This document shows, piece by piece, positions 9,138-21,316 of a stretch of 64,000 nt of DNA (its first letter is position 1; each line of letters begins with the position of its first letter). Source of the stretch: Taudactylus pleione (lineage: Eukaryota > Chordata > Amphibia > Anura > Myobatrachidae). Location of the stretch: positions 11,325,001 through 11,389,000 of the forward strand of contig JAUIMM010000534.1 of NCBI GenBank assembly GCA_031769625.1, given 5' to 3'. The notes under the pieces were generated by a model. That model was given only the letters and a program-made list of their open reading frames with translations, was not told where the DNA came from and ran no database searches. The translations under genes and the position numbers were made by a program.

Positions 9138-12100
9138 ATGGATCACGAGAATGAACTGAGAGGAGAGCAGAAACAACATGTAAATGCTAGCATTGCAGCG
9201 GCTGGAAGTCCATCACTTTTAGCTAAAGCTGATGCTCAAGGGCGTAGAGGCTTTAAAACCTTAGGGAACCTGAAATCAAAAAATTTAGATTTTACAGGGG
9301 TAAAGACAAAAAAAAAACCTCTAAAGACTACTACTTTTGCAGAGAAACAGAAAATTGGCAACATACCATTCACCACACGTAGCGGCAAGGAAAGACTCAG
9401 GCTTTGCCCTTTATTTCTGAGTGGTGGTTCTGCAGCTGTCAGTGAGGCATCTTGTGCCTCTCGTGATGATAAAAGACCTTTTCAATCAGACTATAGAAGT
9501 GTGAAAAAATTTAAAACCAATAAGGCAGTCGAACAAACTGTGTTTTTTGAAACACAAATGTCAGAAATCCCTGAGGAGAGTCTAAGTGGGTCCACAAGTG
9601 ACATTTCTATGTGTAAGCCTGACCTTTCAGAGAAGCCGCCCTCCACAGTTTCTTTTCCATCTGTAGTTGTGGGGATGAGCAGTATTGCCGAGGACATAAA
9701 AATTGAGGATGCCACCGTGGAATTGCAAGAGGATGAGAGGAATATATGTGCAGCTGATGCTGGCACTAATGAGGATGTTGAGGATGAGGATATTATTTGT
9801 ATAAGTCAGGCACCAGTGGAAGCAGCTCTTGGCCAAGATAAGAAGGCCATTGCCATGCCTGGGCATAGAACCAAGAAATCCACATCTTTTGTGTGGAATT
9901 ACTTTTACCCAAACCCTGACAACGTTTGTCAAGCCATTTGTAGCCTCTGTGAGACCACAGTTAGTAGAGGTAGGGACGTTAAACATCTAGGAACCTCTAC
10001 ACTATTACGTCATCTGCAGCGAGCTCATGACAGGTGTTTGATAACAGAAACTACTGCAAAAAAAATAACAACAAGCAGTCCAGCATTAGCTAGATGCCTT
10101 CTCTCTACTAAATCCCAGCACCTGCAATCTCCGCCGACAACACCTTCCTCCTCAATATCCTCAGGAATGATCAGTGGTAGTACAACATCCAATTTATTAG
10201 TGCTAAGTCACGGTGACTCCTCCAATTTCCAGGACACCTCAGAAGAAACTGAATCTTTGAGCGCTAGGCCTGCTGCTGCTGCTGCTGGTGGATCTTCATC
10301 CCAGAAGTGGACAAAGAAGACTACTAGTAGTATACCAAAAAAACAATTGACTGTTAAAGAATCTCTTGCAAGGGGAAGCAAGTATGACAGCTCTCACCCT
10401 GTCGCACAGCGGATCACTGACGCCATGACAGCTATGCTAATATTAGATCTGCGTCCAATATCCTCAATTAATGCAGTGGGATTTACACAGCTAGTTGAGG
10501 TCATGTGTCCCCGGTACCAAATTCCATCTCGGTTTCATTTTACCCGAAAAGCCATTCCTCGGCTGTACCAGGACGTTAAACAGAACCTAATTATTGGTCT
10601 GCAAAATGCTATTGTACCCACTGTCCACTTAACCACAGATATGTGGACAAGCGGTAGTGGACAAACTAAAGATTACATGACTGTGACAGCCCACTGGGTG
10701 GGTGAATCGTCTTCAGCAGCAGCAGTATCTAACAAACAACACCAGCTCATTCAGAGGCAGGCAACTCTGTGCATCACCGGATTCAATAAGAGGCATACCG
10801 CTGACAACCTCTTAGAAAAACTAAGAGATGTCATAGAAACATGGCTTACCCCACTTGGACTCTCCTCAGGATTTGTGATTTCTGACAATGCTACAAATAT
10901 AGTGAAAGCATTACAGCTGGGTGAATTCCAACACATCCCCTGTTTTGCTCACACAATAAACTTAGTGGTGCAGGGTTTTTTAAAAAACGACAGGGGCGTT
11001 CAGGAGATGCTGTCTGTGGCCCGAAAAATTTCGGGACATTTTCGGCATTCAGCAACAGCGTGCAGGAGATTGCAGCACCTGCAAGAGCAGTTTAATTTGC
11101 CCTGCCATCAACTGAAGCAAGAAGTGGTAACGAGGTGGAACTCAACCCTGTATATGCTTCAGCGGATGGAGGAGCAGCAAAAAGCCATCCATAGCTATAC
11201 GACAAGCCATGACATTGGGAGAGGAGGGGGAATGTACCTTACCCCAGCACAGTGGAGAGTACTTTCTGTCTTGTGCAAGGTGCTCAAACCATTTGAAGTT
11301 GCCACTTGTGAAGTGAGTGCTGACACTGCTAGCTTGAGTAAGGTGATTCCCCTGATTTTGCTTTTGGAAAAGCAGCTGGAGAAATTGAAGGATGATATTA
11401 AACAAAGTGATTCCGCAAAGTATGCTGGACTGATAGATCAAGTCCTTTGTTCGCTTCGCCAGGATCCACGGGTGGCCAAGATCTTGAAATCTGATCATTA
11501 TATTTTAGCAACCATTCTTGATCCTAGGTTCAAGTCATATGCTGTGTCTTTCTTTACAACTGACCCAGATCTTAAAAGAACCAAAGCGCTCCTGGTGAGC
11601 AAGTTGGCAGCTGAAGTGACACATGGCACTACGATGACGTCTCCTCCTTCGGTTTCTGCAGCAGCAGCCAGAAAAAAATGCACCTTTTCCAAAAGACCCA
11701 GTGGTGATGCAGATAAGTCAAGTCAACATTTTGACATCTGGTCGGGTCTAAAAGATTTGCCCAACACCAGTGACACCTCTACCGCAACTCCATCTAATAC
11801 GATTACCATCCAAAGAATGGTGGAGGATTATTTTCAGGACACCATACACGTAGACATGTCACAGAGTCCCTTCGAATATTGGAAGAAAAAAAAGGCAATT
11901 TGGAGACCCTTGTATAAACTGGCTTTGCATTATTTAAGCTGCCCACCCTCCAGTGTGTACTCGGAGAGAGTTTTCAGTACAGCCGGGAACCTTGTGAGTG
12001 AACGACGAAGGAGGCTACTTCCACAAAATGTAGAAAAAATGATGTTCATTAAAATGAACTGGAAATTTCACGAGGAAAACCTTTCCCACCAATCACGTCA

Positions 12101-12152
12101 CAGTACAGATACTTCTGTAATGGTAGATTCCAGCGGGGATGAACTGATATAG
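9138..12152 (+). CDS. hAT-family transposase with BED zinc finger, 1004 aa
   Basis: Predicted to cut out and reinsert hAT elements by binding their ends in the nucleus. The frame is open from ATG at 9138 to TAG at 12150. The N-terminal 240 residues are low complexity, with basic patches (VKTKKKPLK) and an acidic stretch (EDVEDED). A BED-type zinc finger covers about residues 246-300: C268-x2-C271 and H292-x4-H297, with aromatic W253. The RNase H-like core shows D501 in TTDMWTS, D583 in ISDNATN, the CFAHTINLVV motif, and W667 in TRWNST. E943 lies in SSVYSERVFSTAG. The hAT C-terminal dimerisation motif spans about 912-974 and ends in LLPQNVEKMMFIKMN. All expected catalytic residues are present with no stop or frameshift. 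The length is above many hAT transposases because of the long N-terminus. Similar proteins have been domesticated (ZBED family), but its position inside an intact element argues for a transposon gene. Confidence 0.95.
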   Translation: MDHENELRGEQKQHVNASIAAAGSPSLLAKADAQGRRGFKTLGNLKSKNLDFTGVKTKKKPLKTTTFAEKQKIGNIPFTTRSGKERLRLCPLFLSGGSAAVSEASCASRDDKRPFQSDYRSVKKFKTNKAVEQTVFFETQMSEIPEESLSGSTSDISMCKPDLSEKPPSTVSFPSVVVGMSSIAEDIKIEDATVELQEDERNICAADAGTNEDVEDEDIICISQAPVEAALGQDKKAIAMPGHRTKKSTSFVWNYFYPNPDNVCQAICSLCETTVSRGRDVKHLGTSTLLRHLQRAHDRCLITETTAKKITTSSPALARCLLSTKSQHLQSPPTTPSSSISSGMISGSTTSNLLVLSHGDSSNFQDTSEETESLSARPAAAAAGGSSSQKWTKKTTSSIPKKQLTVKESLARGSKYDSSHPVAQRITDAMTAMLILDLRPISSINAVGFTQLVEVMCPRYQIPSRFHFTRKAIPRLYQDVKQNLIIGLQNAIVPTVHLTTDMWTSGSGQTKDYMTVTAHWVGESSSAAAVSNKQHQLIQRQATLCITGFNKRHTADNLLEKLRDVIETWLTPLGLSSGFVISDNATNIVKALQLGEFQHIPCFAHTINLVVQGFLKNDRGVQEMLSVARKISGHFRHSATACRRLQHLQEQFNLPCHQLKQEVVTRWNSTLYMLQRMEEQQKAIHSYTTSHDIGRGGGMYLTPAQWRVLSVLCKVLKPFEVATCEVSADTASLSKVIPLILLLEKQLEKLKDDIKQSDSAKYAGLIDQVLCSLRQDPRVAKILKSDHYILATILDPRFKSYAVSFFTTDPDLKRTKALLVSKLAAEVTHGTTMTSPPSVSAAAARKKCTFSKRPSGDADKSSQHFDIWSGLKDLPNTSDTSTATPSNTITIQRMVEDYFQDTIHVDMSQSPFEYWKKKKAIWRPLYKLALHYLSCPPSSVYSERVFSTAGNLVSERRRRLLPQNVEKMMFIKMNWKFHEENLSHQSRHSTDTSVMVDSSGDELI

Positions 12153-12678
12153 TGTGAGGAATCGGATGATGTACACACTGATGAGGGTGAGGATGGCAAT
12201 GATGGTGACATCATGCCACTGTAGACCTGTTGCCTTTAGTAGATTGGAAGATTTTTTTGTGGGGGCCCAAACAAACCAAGCACTTCAGCCACAAAGTGGC
12301 AGTACCTGTCGCTGAAATGCTTTGTTTGTTAAAGTGTGCATGTCCTTTTTAAGATCCAACATAAAGGGTGGGTGGGAGGGCCCAAGGACAATTCCATCTA
12401 GCACTACCTTTCATTTCTGCCACTGCTGTGTGGCATAGTTTCATAGATGTGCTTTAAACTGTGGTGTCTGTGCCACTGCGCCGCTGCTCTGACGCTTGGT
12501 CACCAGTCAGCTCACTGCAACCTTTGGCCAATAATGGTGAAACCAATAATTTAAGCTGTGAGGTGGTCTAAATTGACTGTAAATGACTGGAAATTAATGT
12601 TATTGAGGTAAATAACACTCTAGGAAGAAAAAAAAGCCCAATTTATGTAATTTTAGCTTTTTTTGCCAATTTTGGCAA

Positions 12679-12801
12679 AAAATCCAAATCCAAATCCAAA
12701 TCCAAATCCAAAGCCAGTCACCGCAGTTTGGCAAATCCAAATCCAAATCCAAAGCCGGATGACGAATTAGAACCAAATCCAAATCCAAATCCGGCAAAAA
12801 T
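12679..12801 (+). repeat. CCAAAT hexamer repeats near the hAT right end
   Basis: Several blocks of tandem AAATCC/CCAAAT hexamers lie in the right subterminal region. The satellite remnants keep a shorter, degenerate version (TTGGATTTGG) at the matching place, with one extra hexamer in U10-U12. Confidence 0.85.
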
Positions 12802-12820
12802 GGTCCGGCGCACATCCCTA
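12799..12820 (-). repeat. hAT right terminal inverted repeat
   Basis: Read inward on the minus strand it is TAGGGATGTGCGCCGGACC. It matches the left end imperfectly and the satellite remnants' TAGATATGTGTGCCGGACC closely. Confidence 0.85.
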
Positions 12821-12828
12821 ATTGTGTT
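12821..12828. other. hAT target-site duplication, right copy
   Basis: ATTGTGTT, identical to 6891-6898. The interrupted U2 sequence resumes directly after it. Confidence 0.95.
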
Positions 12829-15800
12829 TTTTATATTAATTCAATCCCTTGCTTGTTTTCTACCCAAGTAGCAGTCTTGAAAAATAAAAATTGGACAGAA
12901 GCAGCAGGTTAATGAAATGAGAAAGAGCTGCTAGGAACTGATTGATTCAATGAGTGGATGCAGTAAAAGAGAACTTTGGCGAATAAGGAGATGGCAAAGG
13001 GACAGATGTGTAATAAATGGCAAGTGTATCATGGGAAGCAGAGGTGATGGAGAATATAAACATATCACACATTAGTAGAGATTATTTTGTGCACTTCTCC
13101 TTTAAGGAATGTAGAACACGAGTGAGGTCATGCTGTGATGTCATAATGGTAGCTCTTTGCTGTTGCTACCACTCTTAGCTGCCCAGGACACTGACATAGC
13201 ATTATCATTGCTGTCATTAACATACTCCAAATACATCTCTTGCACCCAGCCCACTGAGGGAAAGATATCCTCTTGCGGTAAGTATCTCATCAAAGATAAG
13301 GGCGTTTCACTTGGATGTGCCTGCAGACTTGGAGCTTGACTACCCTAAAATATGACCTTGAGCTTGTTTATTTCTATAATTGGAGGTTCTAGCAGCACAG
13401 CACAGCACATCTATCGAAATGTAGTAGCCATTCGGGTAAACTCGGTGCTTCTCAAAAGGGGATGACCGTCCTCTTCAGAAAATTGCGCAGCTTTGGGAGG
13501 AATGTAAATTGGGTAATCTCAGGAGATGTGGACTGGAGCTACATTAATGACGTCAGCCAATGTTATTTATTAATGTGGTGAAATGTATACTGCATTTTAG
13601 TGTCAAATGTTCATATTTTAAATAAGTTTGGAAATATAACTCTGCATAGCCTCCTAGTGCCCAGAGGGACGGGCAGTCCTTCAAGCCATGGGTCCCCAGA
13701 GGTTTCCTCCACAGGGGGTTTTTCCTCTCCTGAGTGCTTGAAGGATGATTCTTTGTGAGTCATGAGGCTTCCACCATCTTGGTCTTCTTATAGGACAGGC
13801 TTGTAAGAGCCTCCGGCTAATCTTGGGCACTAATTTATTTTACAATGCAGAGTAAAAATAAAGTGTTGTTTTCCTTGTGCTAAAAATTCATAATAAATAT
13901 ATTTTAAAATTGATTTTGCTTGATGTGGTCTTTGTTTTTTTCATAATGGAGGTTCTTAGAAGGTTAAGAGGCTGTGAGGTCTAGCAAAGTAAATCAGGTG
14001 ATAAACTCTTCTTACAGTAAATACTGTATATCTGCTACTATAGAATCAGGAATATGGTCTTTCTCCGTACTTGTTGTTACCCACTTGTCTAGTTTACAAC
14101 AATGGTAAAATGAGTTATATGGAAAATATTAAGAGGATCCAGTGACATTTTGCAATTTCTTTACAAAGAAACAAAATCTGACCAAAACGAATAAGAAACT
14201 AAAATAAAAACAAAAATGTTATGTTCATTTCATGACACTCACAAAACACTAAAGGCCTTGTATTCTGAATGACATAAAATATTTCTATGAAGCTCATATG
14301 GATTACTGGCACCTGAGAAGCGATATGATAACTTTGGGCTGTGGTAAGGGTCCCAATGACAAAAACTTTGTTTGCACACAATCCGGGTCAAGATTTTACA
14401 GGGATTCCTACCGTGTATTTCTTTTCTCATATAAATATTAAGTAATAAATATATCCAAATAATCTTAATACAGAACATGGGGCAATTTATATGTTGGTAC
14501 AATTAAGACTGCTTATCAAATTCATCATTTACTACATTTCCAATCTTCTGCTTTCTTTCACCCAAAATCTGTTTCACGCCTCCCAGAACTATCCTGTAAA
14601 TAGAAATGAGATTTGATAATCTTCGCACTACATAATAGTTTAAGGTTATGACCTAATGGCGATGTGCAGGATATGGCGGTGGTACATGATGTCATTGGGG
14701 AATTGGTCAAGTCCAGAAAGGACACAAGAAATGAAAGAGATCAGGTGAAATTGAAATAATATAAAATGTTTTCTAACATGTATACTCTTCTGTGCTGGAG
14801 AAAATGAAGCAAACGACATATGGAAGGTTACAGTCCCTTTAAATAGCAACTATTTAGGATGGTTTTCAAGGCATTTCTTAAAGAGGTTGGATACCCTGTC
14901 CAACTGCATTATGTAATGCAATCATCCTGCAGACTTGGAAGCAGCGGGGTGCACCTGCAGAACAGGTAGCCATTATGAATGGATTAAAAATGACATATTT
15001 GGCTCACATTCACTTCCGAGATGCCTAATTGAGTCTGCCAAGTCCCAGGCAATTGCTCAATGTTATGATCCTGTGCTGTTGACACGATAAGAAGAATACC
15101 CAAAGCAAGGGGTCCTCCTGTCACCTAGTCCAAGCCTATTCTGCAGGGGGTATATGTGCCTTTTCCGTAGGAAAAAAAAACAGCCAGAGGCATCACTAGG
15201 ATTCTTTGGAGCTCAGAACAAGTTGAAGAAAGATGTGCCCCGCACCCCCACAGAGACATAGAGAGAAACATATCTGCACGCATCTGGCGCGCAGCAAAAA
15301 AAATGGGCGTGGTCACATACCGAAGGGCCGTGGCCACTAAAAATGGGGCGTGCCAACATGGCACACCACCCATTTCTTGTCACTCTGGGAACATTACTTT
15401 CCATTCCATATACACCTTACCTATACGGTGGTTTCTCACAATGTGGAACCTCTGAAGAAATATATCCTCCATGGGAAGACGGCGTCTTCGGTCGGCATTC
15501 ATTATTCACGTAGGTCACATCGTCCGGAAGATGCCTGTTTGTGTGGGAATATTAACAAGGTCATCGTATTACAACAGCGATTCAACCAGACTCGTTCCCC
15601 CTGTCTACCTTCCTGCCCCCTGCATCTCTTAGCCACACCATCTCCCCCTGCATCGTCTCTCAGCACACCATAACCTCCCCAGACACACACACACTGACAC
15701 AGACCCACACTGACAAAAGCCTACACAGACACACACACCTTTTCCACACAAATGCAGCCAGCCAAATAAATAAAACGGCTCGCGCATGCAGGCGCTTTTA

Positions 15801-15910
15801 GCACTACAAGTGCCTGCATACCTATGGCTGAAAAATCATGTTGCAGCTTGAAGAAATCATCCAGGACCAGCTGGGACCTGAAGTGCCAAAGAAAAAAAAA
15901 ACATATAAAC

Positions 15911-16399
15911 TAGATATGTGTGCCGGACCATTTCTTTTGGATTTGACTCAGATTCGTCGTCCTGCCTTCGATTTGGATTTGGCAAAGCGCCATGACTGGG
16001 TTTGGCTTTGGATTTAGATTTGGATTTTGTTACAAAAATTGACAAAAAAGCTAAAATCACATAATTTGGTTTTTTTTGTTTTTGTGCCTAGAGTATTATT
16101 TACCCCAATAACATTAATTTCCAGTCATTTACAGTCAATTTAGACCACATCACAGCTCACAATATTATTTTCACCATTATTGGCCAAAGGCTGCAGTGAG
16201 CTGGCTGGTTACTAAGCGACAGACTGGCTTCACAGACACCGCAGTTTAAAGCACATCTATGAAGCATTGCCACTCACTACTGAATCACAGTACTTGTGTG
16301 TTATGCACACATAGAGGGCTAAGGCCCAAGGAGTCATGGTGCATGTATACACAGAGGGCTAAGGCCCAAGGAGTCATGGTGCTTGTATACACAGTGGGG
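15911..16399 (-). mobile_element. hAT deletion-derivative remnant at the U2/U3 junction
   Basis: Same structure as at 5398: terminal repeat, TTGGAT-rich segment, 3'-terminal region and two 40-bp monomers. The terminal repeat stands 123 bp before the unit start, as in all of U2-U9. Confidence 0.75.
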
Positions 16400-16492
16400 T
16401 ACAGCACAAAAAAGGGTTGTTTTTTTCACTTTTTTAACTTTTAACCTTCTTCAAAGTCTTTTTTAAATTTTAAACTTTTTTTTGCACACAAA

Positions 16493-16897
16493 GCCACTTG
16501 CGAGTCTGGACACAGCCCTTTTAATCAGCAAAGTATTGCGCAGCATACATCAGCGAGCAGCGTGCACCCTATATACAGTCACTTTACCAGCACAGCCACT
16601 TGTGAGTCTCTGGACACAGCACTTAATCAGCAGAGTATAGCGCAGCATACATCAGCGTACAGTGTGCCCCCTTACACAGTCACTTTGCCAGCACAGCCAC
16701 CTGTGAGTCTCTGGACACAGCACTTAATCAGCAGAGTATAACGCAGCATACATCAGCGTACAGTGTGCCCCCTTACACAGTCACTTTGCCAGCACAGCCA
16801 CCTGTGAGTCTCAGGACACAGCACTTAATCAGCAGAGTATAGCGCAGCATATATCAGCGTGCAGTGTGCCCCCTCACACAATCACTTTGCCAGCACA
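16493..16897 (+). repeat. 101-bp minisatellite, U3, 4 copies
   Basis: Period 101 bp; one copy has CTCAGGACAC in place of CTCTGGACAC. One copy fewer than in U1 and U2. Confidence 0.93.
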
Positions 16898-18485
16898 GCC
16901 AACTCTAAACGACCCCCAGAGTGTACGTATATTTAGCACAGTGGGCCTAATCTGTATAGTGGCCAAACATAACAGGGATATATTGCATACTGATCAAGTT
17001 ACATTAGGCTGAATATTTATCAATCCTGAAAGTCGACTGTTTAATGGGCATAATGGGTCCTCCACTGTATCTTCATCATTGCCAATTAAATTCTATACTG
17101 GGAACAGAGACTATTGGGGAGATTCAATTAGCAGCACGTTTCCATCAGAATATTGCACGCTGATGTAATGCTGGTTATCCTGCAGGAAATCCTCGCTCGG
17201 CTTTGCTCACACCTATAGAGGTGCAGAAATAACTAGCCTTGGCCTAGCTATTAATGTCATTTCAATATATAAACATCCTAAGAGTATTTTCATTTTAATT
17301 GTGTTTTTTATATTAATTCAATCCCTTGCTTGTTTTCTACCCAAGTAGCAGTCTTGAAAAATAAAAATTGGACAGAAGCAGCAGGTTAATGAAATGAGAA
17401 AGAGCTGCTAGGAACTGATTGATTCAATGAGTGGATGCAGTAAAAGAGAACTTTGGCAAATAAGGAGATGGCAAAGGGACAGATGTGTAATAAATGGCAA
17501 GTGTATCATGGGAAGCAGAGGTGATGGAGAATATAAACATATCACACATTAGTAGAGATTATTTTGTGCACTTCTCCTTTAAGGAATGTAGAACACGAGT
17601 GAGGTCATGCTGTGATGTCATAATGGTAGCTCTTTGCTGTTGCTACCACTCTTAGCTGCCCAGGACACTGACATAGCATTATCATTGCTGTCATTAACAT
17701 ACTCCAAATACATCTCTTGCACCCAGCCCACTGAGGGAAAGATATCCTCTTGCGGTAAGTATCTCATCAAAGATAAGGGCGTTTCACTTGGATGTGCCTG
17801 CAGACTTGGAGCTTGACTACCCTAAAATATGACCTTGAGCTTGTTTATTTCTATAATTGGAGGTTCTAGCAGTACAGCACATCTATCGTAATGTAGTAGC
17901 CATTCGGGTAAACTCGGTGCTTCTCAAAAGGGGATGACCGTCCTCTTCAGAAAATTGCGCAGCTTTGGGAGGAATGTAAATTGGGTAATCTCAGGAGATG
18001 TGGACTGGAGCTACATTAATGACGTCAGCCAATGTTATTTATTAATGTGGTGAAATGTATACTGCATTTTAGTGTCAAATGTTCATATTTTAAATAAGTT
18101 TGGAAATATAACTCTGCATAGCCTCCTAGTGCCCAGAGGGACGGGCAGTCCTTCAAGCCATGGGTCCCCAGAGGTTTCCTCCACAGGGGGTTTTTCCTCT
18201 CCTGAGTGCTTGAAGGATGATTCTTTGTGAGTCATGAGGCTTCCACCATCTTGGTCTTCTTATAGGACAGGCTTGTAAGAGCCTCCGGCTAATCTTGGGC
18301 ACTAATTTATTTTACAATGCAGAGTAAAAATAAAGTGTTGTTTTCCTTGTGCTAAAAATTCATAATAAATATATTTTAAAATTGATTTTGCTTGATGTGG
18401 TCTTTGTTTTTTTCATAATGGAGGTTCTTAGAAGGTTAAGAGGCTGTGAGGTCTAGCAAAGTAAATCAGGTGATAAACTCTTCTT

Positions 18486-19425
18486 CCATTATTGGCCAAT
18501 GGCTGCAGTGAGCTGGCTGGTTACTAAGCGACAGACTGGCGGCACAGACACCGCAGTTTAAAGCACATCTATGAAGCATTGCCACTCACTACTGAATCAC
18601 AGTACTTGTGTGTTATGCACACATAGAGGGCTAAGGCCCAAGGAGTCATGGTGCATGTATACACAGAGGGCTAAGGCCCAAGGAGACATGGTGCTTGTAT
18701 ACACAGTGGGGTACAGCACAAAAAAAGGGTTGTTTTTTTTCACTTTTTTAACTTTTAACCTTCTTCAAAGTCTTTTTTAAATTTTAAACTTTTTTTTTGC
18801 ACACAAAACCACTTGCGAGTCTGGACACAGCCCCTTTAATCAGCAAAGTATTGCGCAGCATACATCAGCGAGCAGCGTGCACCCTATATACAGTCACTTT
18901 ACCAGCACAGCCACTTGTGAGTCTCTGGACACAGCACTTAATCAGCAGATTATAGAGCAGCATACATCAGCGTACAGTGTGCCCCCTTACACAGTCACTT
19001 TGCCAGCACAGACACCTGTGAGTCTCTGGACACAGCACTTAATCAGCAGAGTATAACGCAGCATACATCAGCATACAGTGTGCCCCCTTACACAGTCACT
19101 TTGCCAGCACAGCCACCTGTGAGTCTCTGGACACAGCACTTAATCAGCAGAGTATAGCGCAGCATACATCAGCGTACAGTGTGCCCCCTTACACAGTCAC
19201 TTTGCCAGCACAGCCACCTGTGAGTCTCTGGACACAGCACTTAATCAGCAGAGTATAGCGCAGCATATATCAGCGTGCAGTGTGCCCCCTCACACAATCA
19301 CTTTGCCAGCACAGCCAACTCTAAACAACCCCCACAGTGTACGTATATTTAGCACAGTGGGCCTAATCTGTATAGTGGCCAAACTGTGAGGTCTAGCAAA
19401 GTAAATCAGGTGATAAACTCTTCTT
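18486..19425 (+). repeat. Nested internal duplication in U3 (898 bp plus 42-bp repeat)
   Basis: The insert at 18486-19383 is 898 bp, the same length as in U1. It is flanked by the same 42-bp direct repeat (18444-18485 and 19384-19425). It shares private variants with the U1 insert, such as GGAGACATGG, so the two descend from one event. Confidence 0.9.
18808..19313 (+). repeat. 101-bp minisatellite, nested copy in U3, 5 copies
   Basis: Matches the nested array of U1, including the CAGATTATAGAGC and CAGACACCTG variants. Confidence 0.9.
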
Positions 19426-21316
19426 ACAGTAAATACTGTATATCTGCTACTATAGAATCAGGAATATGGTCTTTCTCCGTACTTGTTGTTACCCACTTGT
19501 CTAGTTTACAACAATGGTAAAATGAGTTATATGGAAAATATTAAGAGGATCCAGTGACATTTTGAAATTTCTTTACAAAGAAACAAAATCTGACCAAAAC
19601 GAAGAAGAAACTAAAATAAAAACAAAAATGTTATGTTCATTTCATGACACTCACAAAACACTAAAGGCCTTGTATTCTGAATGACATAAAATATTTCTAT
19701 GAAGCTCATATGGATTACTGGCACCTGAGAAGCGATATGATAACTTTGGGCTGTGGTAAGGGTCCCAATGACAAAAACTTTGCACACAATCCGGGTCAAG
19801 ATTTTACAGGGATTCCTACCGGGTATTTCTTTTCTCATATAAATATTAAGTAATAAATATATCCAAATAATCTTAATACAGAACATGGGGCAATTTATAT
19901 GTTGGTACAATTAAGACTGCTTATCAAATTCATCATTTACTACATTTCCAATCTTCTGCTTTCTTTCACCCAAAATCTGTTTCACGCCTCCCAGAACTAT
20001 CCTGTAAATAGAATTGAGATTTGATAATCTTCGCACTACATAATAGTTTAAGGTTATGACCTAATGGCGATGTGCAGGATATGGCGGTGGTACATGATGT
20101 CATTGGGGAATTGGTCAAGTCCAGAAAGGACACAAGAAATGAAAGAGATCAGGTGAAAGTGAAATAATATAAAATGTTTTCTAACATGTATACTCTTCTG
20201 TGCTGGAGAAAATGAAGCAAACGACATATGGAAGGTTACAGTCCCTTTAAATAGCAACTATTTAGGATGGTTTTCAAGGCATTTCTTAAAGAGGTTGGAT
20301 ACCCTGTCCAACTGCATTATGTAATGCAATCATCCTGCAGACTTGGAAGCAGCGGGGTGCACCTGCAGAACAGGTAGCCATTATGAATGGATTAAAAATG
20401 ACATATTTGGCTCACATTCACTTCCGAGATGCCTAATTGAGTCTGCCAAGTCCCAGGCAATTGCTCAATGTTATGATCCTGTGCTGTTGACACGATAAGA
20501 AGAATACCCAAAGCAAGGGGTCCTCCTGTCACCTAGTCCAAGCCTATTCTGCAGGGGGTATATGTGCCTTTTCCGTAGGAAAAAAAAACAGCCAGAGGCA
20601 TCACTAGGATTCTTTGGAGCTCAGAACAAGTTGAAGAACGATGTGCCCCGCACCCCCACAGAGACATAGAGAGAAACATCTGCGCGCATCTGGCGCGCAG
20701 CAAAAAAAATGGGCGTGGTCACATACCGAAGGGCCGTGGCCACTAAAAATGGGGCGTGCCAACATGGCACACCACCCATTTCTTGTCACTCTGGGAACAT
20801 TACTTTCCATTCCATATACACCTTACCTATACGGTGGTTTCTCACAATGTGGAACCTCTGAAGAAATATATCCTCCATGGGAAGACGGCGTCTTCGGTCG
20901 GCATTTATTATTCACGTAGGTCACATCGTCCGGAAGATGCCTGTTTGTGTGGAAATATTAACAAGGTCATCGTATTACAACAGCGGTTCAACCAGACTCG
21001 TTCCCCCTGTCTACCTTCCTGCCCCCTGCATCTCTTAGCCACACCATCTCCCCCTGCATCGTCTCTCAGCACACCATAACCTCCCCAGACACACACACAC
21101 TGACACAGACCCACACTGACAAAAGCCTACACAGACACACACACCTTTTCCACACAAATGCAGCCAGCCAAATAAATAAAACGGCCCGCGCATGCAGGCG
21201 CTTTTAGCACTACAAGTGCCTGCATACCTATGGCTGAAAAATCATGTTGCAGCTTGAAGAAATCATCCAGGACCAGCTGGGACCTGAAGTGCCAAAGAAA
21301 AAAAACACATATAAAC

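Larger units (their letters stand above)
6899..12820 (+). mobile_element. Complete hAT (Ac-like) DNA transposon, possibly autonomous
   Basis: The 5,922-bp insertion is bounded by an 8-bp target duplication. The left end is TAGTGATGAGCGGTTCGGAT and the right end, read inward, is TAGGGATGTGCGCCGGACC: short imperfect inverted repeats. Inside, in order: CG-rich hairpins, a TATA-like motif, a roughly 1.95-kb minisatellite, the transposase gene and a 3' region ending in CCAAAT hexamers. The uninterrupted reading frame and perfect target duplication suggest a fairly recent insertion. Its orientation is opposite to the hAT remnants that form part of each satellite unit. Confidence 0.93.
12153..12820 (+). 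other. 3' region of the hAT element
   Basis: Non-coding tail after the transposase. Positions 12439-12820 are the reverse complement of the hAT remnant in each satellite unit, judged by eye at about 85-90% identity over most of the stretch. No canonical AATAAA was seen close after the stop. Confidence 0.8.
5521..16033 (+). repeat. Macrosatellite unit U2, interrupted by a hAT element
   Basis: The unit spans 10,513 bp. Removing the hAT insertion (6899-12820) and one 8-bp target copy leaves 4,583 bp, the normal core length. The two halves join exactly: the sequence before 6899 and after 12828 is contiguous in all other units. It lacks the nested duplication found in both neighbours U1 and U3. 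Confidence 0.93.

Noticed and set aside
9491..11692. Minus-strand frames of 61-119 codons opposite the hAT transposase
   Set aside because: Shadows of the long plus-strand frame, without domain signals.
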